Made by a program: the position numbers and the translations under genes. DNA of 64,000 bases. It comes from Chthonobacter albigriseus. GTDB lineage: Bacteria > Pseudomonadota > Alphaproteobacteria > Rhizobiales > Pleomorphomonadaceae. The notes under the pieces were generated by a model, which had not been told where the DNA came from, made no database searches, and saw only the letters and a list, made by a program, of their open reading frames with translations. The stretch spans positions 62,001 through 126,000 of the forward strand of contig NZ_JACDIT010000008.1 in NCBI RefSeq assembly GCF_013839445.1, in the 5' to 3' direction. Below are positions 37,690 to 45,043 of this stretch, piece after piece. Each line of letters starts with the position of its first letter. The stretch's first letter is position 1.

Positions 37690-38676
37690 ATGACCATTTC
37701 GTCCGCGATGCGCGCCGCCGCCGTCGCTCTCGCCGCATCCGCTTCGCTCGCCGCCGGCGCGGCGCAGGCCGAGCCGCTGCGCCTCGGCATGACCACGTGG
37801 GTCGGCTACGGCCCGTTGTTCCTGGCCCGCGACATGGGCTTCTTCAAGGAATATGGCGTCGACGTCGAGCTGCAGATCATCGAGGACGCCTCGCTCTACA
37901 TGGCCGCGGTCGCCGCCGGCAACCTGGAGGGCAACGCCTCCACGCTCGACGAGATCATGAAGTACCGTTCGCCGGAGTTCTGCTTCAAGGCGGTTGTCGC
38001 GCTCGACGACAGCCATGGCGGCGACGGCGTGCTGGTGGCCGACGGCATCAATTCGCTGCAGGACATCAAGGGCAAGGAAGTCGGCATGAACGAGGGCTCG
38101 GTGAGCCAGTTCTGGTTCAACCAGCTGCTCACCAAGGAAGGCATGACGGAAGCCGACGTCACGATCACCAACATGACCGCCGACGACGCCGCTGCCGCCT
38201 TCATCGCCGGCCGCATCCCGGTCGCCGTCACCTGGGAACCGCACCTGACGCTGGTGCGCACCCAGAAGACCGGCAAGGTGCTGATCGACTCCTCCACCAC
38301 CCCCGGCGCGATCGTCGACGTGGTCGACATCACCTGCGACTACATCGAGAAGCACCCCGACAAGGTCGAGGGCTTCGTCAAGGGCGTCTACAAGGCGATG
38401 GACTACATCAAGGCCGAGCCGGAGAAGGCCTACGAGGTGATGGCCAAGGGCGTCGGCGGCTACCTCTCCAACCCGGCCGACTTCGCCGGCGCGGCAGCCG
38501 GCGTGCGGTTCTACGACCGGGCCCGCAACATCGAGTTCTTCGGCACCCCGGAGGCTGGCGAGGCGAAGGACCTGATGGCGCTCGGCGCCAAGATCTGGGG
38601 CGGCTTCGGCAAGCTCAAGATGGAGATCGGCTACGCCGACCTGATCGAGCCGAAGTGGCTGACCGTCGAGCCGTGA
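37690..38676 (+). CDS. NitT/TauT-type ABC transporter substrate-binding protein
   Basis: A 328-residue periplasmic binding protein of the SsuA/ThiY/NrtA class. The signal peptide is MTISSAMRAAAVALAASASLAAGAAQAEP (cleavage near residue 27). The mature start LRLGMTTWVGYGPLFLARDMGFFKEYGVDVEL is the family hallmark. The class imports small N- or S-containing compounds (sulfonates, taurine, nitrate, pyrimidine precursors). ATG 37690 has a run of six G's 9 bases upstream. It is the first gene of a five-gene operon with permease, ATPase and two amine-dehydrogenase-like flavoproteins, so the substrate is probably an amine or N-heterocycle. Confidence 0.93.
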   Translation: MTISSAMRAAAVALAASASLAAGAAQAEPLRLGMTTWVGYGPLFLARDMGFFKEYGVDVELQIIEDASLYMAAVAAGNLEGNASTLDEIMKYRSPEFCFKAVVALDDSHGGDGVLVADGINSLQDIKGKEVGMNEGSVSQFWFNQLLTKEGMTEADVTITNMTADDAAAAFIAGRIPVAVTWEPHLTLVRTQKTGKVLIDSSTTPGAIVDVVDITCDYIEKHPDKVEGFVKGVYKAMDYIKAEPEKAYEVMAKGVGGYLSNPADFAGAAAGVRFYDRARNIEFFGTPEAGEAKDLMALGAKIWGGFGKLKMEIGYADLIEPKWLTVEP

Positions 38677-38741
38677 CCGTCTGAGCCAACCGGCGCGGCA
38701 CCAGCCGCGCCGGCCCGCCTTTCGCGAAAGAGCGCCATCCC

Positions 38742-39530
38742 GTGAAGAAGAAGAGCCTCTTTATTCCCTTCGGCGACATTCCCGGCCGGATCGTGATCGG
38801 GGCTGGGGTCACCGTGTGGGTGGCACTGCTCGCCGCCTGGGTGTTGGTCAGCAACGCCGGCGTGGTGCCGAAGATGTTTCTCCCGACGCCGCAGGCCGTG
38901 ATCGGCGCGGCTCAGGAGCTCGGCGGCGACGGGCGGCTTCTCACCCACACGCTCGCCAGCGCGCAGGTCGTGCTGCTCGGCTTCTTCATCTCGTCGGCGA
39001 TCGCCGTGCCGGTCGGGCTCTGGATGGGCACCTACAAGGTGGTGCAGGCCGCGTTGGAGCCGGTGGTCAACTTCGTGCGCTACCTTCCCGTCTCCTCCTT
39101 CGTGCCGCTGTTCATCCTGTGGATCGGCATCGGCATCGAGCAGCGGGTGGCGGTGATCTTCTTCGGCACCTTCTTCCAGCAGCTCGTGATGATCGCCGAC
39201 AGCGCGCGCAGCGTTCATCCCGACCTCATCAACGCCTCCTACACGCTCGGCACCAAGCGCTCGGAGGTGGTTTGGCACGTGATCTTCCCGGCGGCGCTGC
39301 CTGGGATCATGGACACCCTCCGCGTGACGATGGGCTGGGCCTGGACCTATCTGGTCGTCGCCGAGCTGGTCGCGGCTTCCTCCGGCCTCGGCTACATCAG
39401 CATGAAGGCGATGCGCGGCTTCCAAGTGGAGATCATCTTTCTGGCCATCGCCACCATCGGCCTGCTCGGCCTGATCACCGACCAGGCCTTCCGCCATCTC
39501 CGGACCCGGGTCGCGCCATGGGCACGGTGA
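38742..39530 (+). CDS. NitT/TauT-type ABC transporter permease
   Basis: A 262-residue inner-membrane permease with about six helices, including VTVWVALLAAWVLVSNAGVV at the N-terminus. The binding-protein-dependent-transport EAA loop is seen as INASYTLGTKRSEVVWHVIFPAALPGIMDTLR (about residues 160-190). It forms the homodimeric channel usual for SsuC/TauC-type systems. Its last 13 bases overlap the ATPase gene. Confidence 0.93.
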   Translation: MKKKSLFIPFGDIPGRIVIGAGVTVWVALLAAWVLVSNAGVVPKMFLPTPQAVIGAAQELGGDGRLLTHTLASAQVVLLGFFISSAIAVPVGLWMGTYKVVQAALEPVVNFVRYLPVSSFVPLFILWIGIGIEQRVAVIFFGTFFQQLVMIADSARSVHPDLINASYTLGTKRSEVVWHVIFPAALPGIMDTLRVTMGWAWTYLVVAELVAASSGLGYISMKAMRGFQVEIIFLAIATIGLLGLITDQAFRHLRTRVAPWAR

Positions 39531-40357
39531 AGCAGTTCCGCCCGGTGCCCGAGCCGGGGGCGGCCGACGCCGCGCCGCGCAGCGGCACCGCGACAAGCCT
39601 CTCGGTGCGCTCCGTCGACCTGCAGTACGGCGGTCCTCAGGGAACGCTGGCGCTCGACCGGGTCTCGTTCGAAGTGCCGGAGAACCAGTTCTGCGTCCTC
39701 GTCGGACCCTCGGGCTGCGGCAAGTCCAGCCTGCTCTACCTGATCGCGGGGCTGCACGAGGTCACCAACGGCACGATCGCCGTCAACGGCAAGCAGGTCG
39801 ACGAGCCCGGCCGCGACCGCGGCATGGTGTTCCAGAGCTACACCCTCTTCCCGTGGCTCACCGTTCGCGAAAACGTGGAATATGGCCCCAAGCGGCAGGG
39901 CATGGACGCGGCGACGCGGCGCGCCATCGCCGACCGCTTCCTCGCCGAAGTTGGGCTCACCCAGTTCGCCGACCACCACCCGAGCCAGCTTTCCGGCGGC
40001 ATGAAGCAGCGCGTGGCGATCGCCCGGGCGCTTGCCAACGACCCGGACGTCCTCCTGATGGACGAGCCGTTCGGCGCGCTCGACAGCCAGACCCGCGGCG
40101 TGATGCAGAAGCTGCTGCTGCGGGTCTGGGAGCACAGCCACAAGACGGTGCTCTTCGTCACCCACGACATCGACGAGGCCATCCTGCTCGGCGACAGGGT
40201 GCTGGTGATGACCGCTCGCCCCGGCCGGATCAAGGCGGACCTCCTCGTCGACATCCCCCGGCCGCGCTCGATGGACATGGTGCTGGAGCCGGAGTTCATC
40301 GCGCTCAAGCGCAAGATCATCGGCCTCCTCCACGACGAGATCGACGAGGAGCACTAG
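39518..40357 (+). CDS. NitT/TauT-type ABC transporter ATP-binding protein
   Basis: A 279-residue ATPase for the adjacent permease. Walker A is GPSGCGKSS (about residue 62), followed by VFQSYTLFPWLTV (Q-loop), LSGGMKQR, Walker B VLLMDEPFGALD and VTHDIDEA. FPWLTV and the PRPRSM tail are typical of the SsuB/TauB branch. The start at ATG 39518 overlaps the permease gene; an open frame further upstream only shadows the permease. Confidence 0.93.
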   Translation: MGTVKQFRPVPEPGAADAAPRSGTATSLSVRSVDLQYGGPQGTLALDRVSFEVPENQFCVLVGPSGCGKSSLLYLIAGLHEVTNGTIAVNGKQVDEPGRDRGMVFQSYTLFPWLTVRENVEYGPKRQGMDAATRRAIADRFLAEVGLTQFADHHPSQLSGGMKQRVAIARALANDPDVLLMDEPFGALDSQTRGVMQKLLLRVWEHSHKTVLFVTHDIDEAILLGDRVLVMTARPGRIKADLLVDIPRPRSMDMVLEPEFIALKRKIIGLLHDEIDEEH

Positions 40358-40456
40358 CGGCCGGCCCGGCCGGCCCGAGCCTGCCCTCACCTTGCGGCCT
40401 CCCACGACCGCCGGACCCGCAACCGCCGTCGCGGCGAACGGCGGCGCATACCCCGG

Positions 40457-42562
40457 ATGCATGCCATGCTCGACAAGCCCGCCGCCCAGCCGTCCACCGT
40501 GCGCGATCCGCGCTTCGACATCCTGTTCGAGCCGGTGAAGATCGGGCCGGTGACGGCACGGAACCGGTTCTATCAGGTGCCGAACTGCAACGGCATGGGC
40601 TACCGGGATCCGTCCGGCGCGGCGATGATGCGCAAGATCAAGGCCGAGGGCGGCTGGTCGGTGGTCTGCACCGAGCAAGCGGAGATCCACCACAGTTCGG
40701 AGATCACGCCGTTCATCGAGGCGCGGATCTGGGGCGAGGACGACATTCCGGCGCTCGCCCGCTCGGCCGATTGGATCCATGAGCATGACGCGCTCGCCGG
40801 CCTGGAGCTCTGCTACAACGGCGCCAACAGCCCGAACTTCACCTCCCGCGAGATCCCGATGGGGCCGGCGGACCTGCCCGTCGCGACCTTCACCTTCGAT
40901 CCGGTGCAGGCCCGCGCCATGGACCGTACCGACATCCGCAATCTCGTCCGTTGGCACGGGCAGGCCGCCCGGCGGGGCAAGCGGGCAGGCTTCGACATCC
41001 TCTACGTCTATGCCGGCAAGTTCCTGGGCGGGCCGATGTTCTTCCTGTCCCGGCGCTACAACCAGCGCACCGACGAATACGGCGGCAGCCTGCAGAACCG
41101 CGTCCGCCTCCTCAAGGAGCTGATCGAGGAAACTAAGGAGGCGGCCGGCGACCAGTGCGGCGTCGTCTGCCGGATCTCCACCGACGAGCTGATCGGACCC
41201 GCGGGCCTGCACCGGGAAGAGGCCAAGGAGATCATCGCGCTCCTCGACGAGTACCCTGACATGTGGGACCTCACGCTGTCCGGCTGGGAGAACGACAGCC
41301 AGACGTCGCGCTTTGCCGAGGAGGGCTACCAGGAGCCCTTCGTCACGACAGTCAAGCAGGTGACAAGGAAGCCGGTGGTCGGCGTCGGCCGGTTCACATC
41401 GCCGGACCTGATGGTCCGCATGGTCCGCCAAGGCATTCTCGACATGATCGGCGCGGCGCGACCCTCGATCGCCGATCCCTTCCTGCCAAAGAAGATCGAA
41501 GAAGGCCGGATGGAGGACATCCGGGAGTGCATCGGCTGCAACATCTGTGTTTCCGGCGATTTCACGATGTCGCCGATCCGCTGCACCCAGAACCCCACCA
41601 TGGGCGAGGAATGGCGGCGTGGATGGCATCCGGAACGGATCCGTCCCAAGGAGGCGGAAGGAACGGTCCTCGTCGTCGGCGCCGGACCGGCCGGCCTGGA
41701 GGCAGCGCTGTCGCTCGGCCGTCGCGGTCACGAGGTCAAGCTCGCGGAAGCCGGCACCGTGCTCGGTGGGCGGGTCGAGCGGGAATGCCGCCTACCCGGC
41801 CTGTCGGCCTGGGGCCGCGTCCGCGACTACCGGGTCGGCCAGATCGGCCGGATGACCAACGTGGAGGTCTACCGCGACAGCCGGCTCTCGGCCGACGACG
41901 TGCTCTCCTTCGGCTTCGAGCATGTCGTGCTGGCGACGGGGTCGCACTGGCGAGCCGATGGCGTCGGCCGCTTCCACCAGTCGCCAGTCGCGATCGATCC
42001 GTCGATGCCGGTGCTGACGCCGGACGACGTCATGGCCGGACGTACGGCGACCGGGCGGATCGTCGTGTTCGACGACGACCACTACTACATGGGCGGCGTC
42101 ATCGCGGAGAAACTTGCGCGAGACGGGGCCGCGGTCACGCTGGTCACGCCCGCTCTGATGGTTTCCGCGTGGACCATCAACACCATGGAGCAGCACCGGA
42201 TCCAGGCCCGCCTGATGGAGCTCGGCGTTGAGATCCTGGTCTCCAAACTCCCCACTGACGTCGGGGCCGGGCACGTCGGTCTCGCCTGCACCGTGACCGG
42301 GCGGGAGAGCACTCTTGAAACGGACGGCGTGGTGATGGTCACCGCACGCACTCCCGATCTGGCGCTCTTCCACGCACTCTCCGCACGCGAAAACGAGTGG
42401 GCCGGCGCCGGCATCCGCTCGGTCACCCGCGTCGGCGATGCCGTCGCGCCAGGGACCATCGCAGCGGCCGTCTACTCCGGCCATCGCTATGCCGAGGAAC
42501 TCGGCGCTGTCATCGATCCCGACGTCACCCCCTTCCGCCGCGAAGTTGCGAGGCTCCTATGA
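40457..42562 (+). CDS. Trimethylamine dehydrogenase-like iron-sulfur flavoprotein, paralogue 1
   Basis: A 701-residue old-yellow-enzyme-type barrel plus C-terminal pyridine-nucleotide-disulfide-like domains, as in TMADH/DMADH and the so-called N-methylproline demethylases. RNRFYQVPNCNGMGYRDP binds FMN at the N-terminus. The 4Fe-4S ligands are in ECIGCNICVSGDFTMSPIRC, and the dinucleotide fold is GAGPAGLEAALSLGRRG. By alignment from memory, the His after YVY in TMADH (His172) is Lys here (YAGKF), and the aromatic-bowl Trp after the cluster (SRW) is replaced by Gly-Asp. The substrate is therefore unlikely to be trimethylamine. Its stop overlaps the next start (ATGA). Confidence 0.87.
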   Translation: MHAMLDKPAAQPSTVRDPRFDILFEPVKIGPVTARNRFYQVPNCNGMGYRDPSGAAMMRKIKAEGGWSVVCTEQAEIHHSSEITPFIEARIWGEDDIPALARSADWIHEHDALAGLELCYNGANSPNFTSREIPMGPADLPVATFTFDPVQARAMDRTDIRNLVRWHGQAARRGKRAGFDILYVYAGKFLGGPMFFLSRRYNQRTDEYGGSLQNRVRLLKELIEETKEAAGDQCGVVCRISTDELIGPAGLHREEAKEIIALLDEYPDMWDLTLSGWENDSQTSRFAEEGYQEPFVTTVKQVTRKPVVGVGRFTSPDLMVRMVRQGILDMIGAARPSIADPFLPKKIEEGRMEDIRECIGCNICVSGDFTMSPIRCTQNPTMGEEWRRGWHPERIRPKEAEGTVLVVGAGPAGLEAALSLGRRGHEVKLAEAGTVLGGRVERECRLPGLSAWGRVRDYRVGQIGRMTNVEVYRDSRLSADDVLSFGFEHVVLATGSHWRADGVGRFHQSPVAIDPSMPVLTPDDVMAGRTATGRIVVFDDDHYYMGGVIAEKLARDGAAVTLVTPALMVSAWTINTMEQHRIQARLMELGVEILVSKLPTDVGAGHVGLACTVTGRESTLETDGVVMVTARTPDLALFHALSARENEWAGAGIRSVTRVGDAVAPGTIAAAVYSGHRYAEELGAVIDPDVTPFRREVARLL

Positions 42563-44652
42563 ACGCGCCCGTCACCACCGCCCGGGATCCGCGGTACGAC
42601 ATCCTGTTCGAGCCGGTAAAGCTCGGTCCGAAGGTCACCAAGAACCGCTTCTACCAGGTGCCCCACTGCAACGGCCTCGGCTACCGGGACCCGACCGCCG
42701 CCGCCGTGATGCGCGGCATCAAGGCGGAGGGCGGCTGGGGCGTGGTGTGCACCGAGCAGGTGGAGTTCCACCACACGTCGGAGATCACGCCGTTCATCGA
42801 GCTGCGGCTGTGGGACGAGCGCGACATCCCGGTGCTGGCGCGGATGGCGGAGCACATCCATGCCCATGACGCGCTCGCGGGGGTGGAGCTCGCCTACAAC
42901 GGCATGAACGGGCCCAACCTCTACAGCCGCGAAGTGCCGATGGGACCCTCGCACCTGCCGGTGATGACCTTCACCTACGATCCCGTGCAATCGCGCCGGA
43001 TGGACCTTGAGGACATCCGCAACCTGCGCCGCTGGCACCAGACGGCCGTCCGGCGCGCCAAGACGGCCGGGTTCGACATCATCTACGTCTACGCGGCGCA
43101 CACCTTCGGCTTCCTGCATCACTTCCTCTCCCGGCGCTTCAACGATCGGACGGACGAGTACGGCGGTTCCATCAAGAACCGCGTCCGGCTCCTGAAGGAG
43201 GTGATCGAAGATAGCCTGGAAGCGGCGGGCGGGGATTGTGCGATCCCGGTGCGGATCTCGGTCGACGAGCTCCTGGGCGAAGCGGGCCTCCACAAGGACG
43301 AGGTGGAGGAGATGATCGGCGAGATTGCCGACCTGCCCGACTTCTGGGATCTCACCCTCTCCGGGTGGGACAACGACAGCCGCACCTCGCGCTTCGCCGA
43401 GGAGGGGCACGAGGAGCCGTTCATCTCCGGCATCAAGAAGCTGACCGGCAAGCCGGTCGTCGGGGTCGGCCGCTACACCTCCGTCGACCGGATGGTGTCG
43501 CTGGTGAAGAAAGGCATCCTCGACCTGATCGGCTGCGCCCGGCCGTCGATCGCCGACCCGTTCCTGCCCGCCAAAGTCAACGAGGGACGGATCGAGGACA
43601 TCCGGGAGTGCATCGGCTGCAACATCTGCGTTTCCGGCGACCTGACGATGTCGCCGATCCGCTGCACCCAGAACCCGACCATGGCCGAGGAGTGGCGCCG
43701 CGGCTGGCATCCGGAAAAGGTCAGGCCTGCCCGGTCGCAGGAGCCTGTGCTGATCGTCGGTGCCGGGCCCGCCGGACTGGAGGCCGCCACGGTGCTTGGA
43801 AAACGCGGATATCCGGTAACGCTCGCGGAGGCGGGCACGGTGCTCGGCGGGCGGGTGGTCCGGGAGTCCCGGCTGCCCGGGCTCGCCGCCTGGATCCGGG
43901 TGCGCGACTACCGGCAGGGCCAGCTCACCAAGCTGCCCAACGTGGAGATCTACTTCGACAGCAAGCTCACGGCCGACGACGTGCTCGGCTTCGGCTTCCC
44001 CCGCGTGCTGATCGCCACCGGCGCCACATGGCGGCGGGACGGCATCGGTCACCAGCACACCACCGTCCTACCACCGCTTGAGAGAGGCGGGGATATTCTG
44101 ACGCCGGACGACATCATGGACGGTTGCCTACCGAATGGGCGGACGGTCATCGTCTGGGATGACGACCACTACTACATGGGCAGTGTAGTCGCGGAAAAAC
44201 TCGCTACAGAGGGCTACGTAGTGCACTACGTAACGCCGGCGCCGGAGGCCGCAACCTGGACGCGCGCTACCATGGAGCAGACCTTTATCCAACGGCGCAT
44301 GCTGGAGGCTGGAATCCGGATCACGGTCGCCAGGACCTTGGCTGCCTACGGCAACCGAGAAGCTACCTTGCGTTGCATCTATACCGGCCGTGAGGAGACC
44401 TGCCCTGCCGACAGCCTCGTGCTGGTGACCGCTCGGCTGCCGAACGCGGGCCTCGCCGATGAGCTCAGGACAAGCAAATCAATCTGGCTCTCCAAAGGGC
44501 TGCGGGACGTTCAAGTCATCGCTGACGCGCTTGCGCCAGCCACGATCGCTCACGCAACCTATGCTGGCCGCAAGTATGCGGAAGAATTGGACGCTCCGAT
44601 TGCTTCAGACGAGGTACCGCCCTTCCTTCGCGAGATTACCCAGTTGGCCTGA
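42559..44652 (+). CDS. Trimethylamine dehydrogenase-like iron-sulfur flavoprotein, paralogue 2
   Basis: A 697-residue paralogue with the same layout: FMN barrel (KNRFYQVPHCNGLGYRDP), 4Fe-4S motif ECIGCNICVSGDLTMSPIRC, and GAGPAGLEAATVLGKRG dinucleotide fold. It keeps the YAAH motif that matches the TMADH His172 region, but like paralogue 1 lacks the post-cluster Trp. These enzymes cleave C-N bonds oxidatively and pass electrons from FMN through the iron-sulfur centre. The last 600 bases (from about 44060) use A/T-ending codons far more often than the rest, suggesting recombinational replacement of the 3' end. It is translationally coupled to paralogue 1. Confidence 0.87.
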   Translation: MNAPVTTARDPRYDILFEPVKLGPKVTKNRFYQVPHCNGLGYRDPTAAAVMRGIKAEGGWGVVCTEQVEFHHTSEITPFIELRLWDERDIPVLARMAEHIHAHDALAGVELAYNGMNGPNLYSREVPMGPSHLPVMTFTYDPVQSRRMDLEDIRNLRRWHQTAVRRAKTAGFDIIYVYAAHTFGFLHHFLSRRFNDRTDEYGGSIKNRVRLLKEVIEDSLEAAGGDCAIPVRISVDELLGEAGLHKDEVEEMIGEIADLPDFWDLTLSGWDNDSRTSRFAEEGHEEPFISGIKKLTGKPVVGVGRYTSVDRMVSLVKKGILDLIGCARPSIADPFLPAKVNEGRIEDIRECIGCNICVSGDLTMSPIRCTQNPTMAEEWRRGWHPEKVRPARSQEPVLIVGAGPAGLEAATVLGKRGYPVTLAEAGTVLGGRVVRESRLPGLAAWIRVRDYRQGQLTKLPNVEIYFDSKLTADDVLGFGFPRVLIATGATWRRDGIGHQHTTVLPPLERGGDILTPDDIMDGCLPNGRTVIVWDDDHYYMGSVVAEKLATEGYVVHYVTPAPEAATWTRATMEQTFIQRRMLEAGIRITVARTLAAYGNREATLRCIYTGREETCPADSLVLVTARLPNAGLADELRTSKSIWLSKGLRDVQVIADALAPATIAHATYAGRKYAEELDAPIASDEVPPFLREITQLA

Positions 44653-45043
44653 CGTCGGGATGGCTTAGAACCGTACCCACGTTTTCGGCCCATCGAAGCT
44701 CCGGAATTACTGGGCGATTACGCCGCAGAGCAGCGTGCAGTTTCGCGCGAACAGTGCCGTCCCTCGCAGGCCGGGAACCCTGCCGCCTTTTCATGCATCA
44801 CTGGAATCGATTTAGTCAAACGATACAGTCGTGTTGCTTGACGCTGTTTTATGACATTTATGCCATTTGTTATTTTTGTCTACGTTTGCCTTGATGGCAT
44901 CTCGGCGATTGTGATATTGACGGATATACCCTGCACGGTTTTGTCGGCGATCTCTCCATATACACGTCTTATCAGGTTCTGATTATCTTTGAATAACCAA
45001 AGTCAATCAGCGGTTTTGACCTGCGGACACGCGTGGAGGCTGG
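44653..45043. promoter_or_regulatory. AT-richer intergenic region, promoter region of the EPS locus
   Basis: 391 bases between the amine-dehydrogenase and ExoP-like genes, with clearly lower GC than the left flank, particularly 44800-45010. A possible promoter is TTGATG (44891-44896), N18, TATTGA (44915-44920), but several alternatives exist. No hairpin followed by T's was found after the flavoprotein stop. The EPS gene start has GGAGG 6 bases upstream. A 122-codon frame on the minus strand (44972-45340) lies mostly inside the EPS gene and is not called. Confidence 0.45.

Noticed and set aside
40358-40456. GGCCGG-rich palindrome after the transporter ATPase as a terminator
   Set aside because: No stable stem with T-run; the operon appears to continue into the flavoprotein genes.
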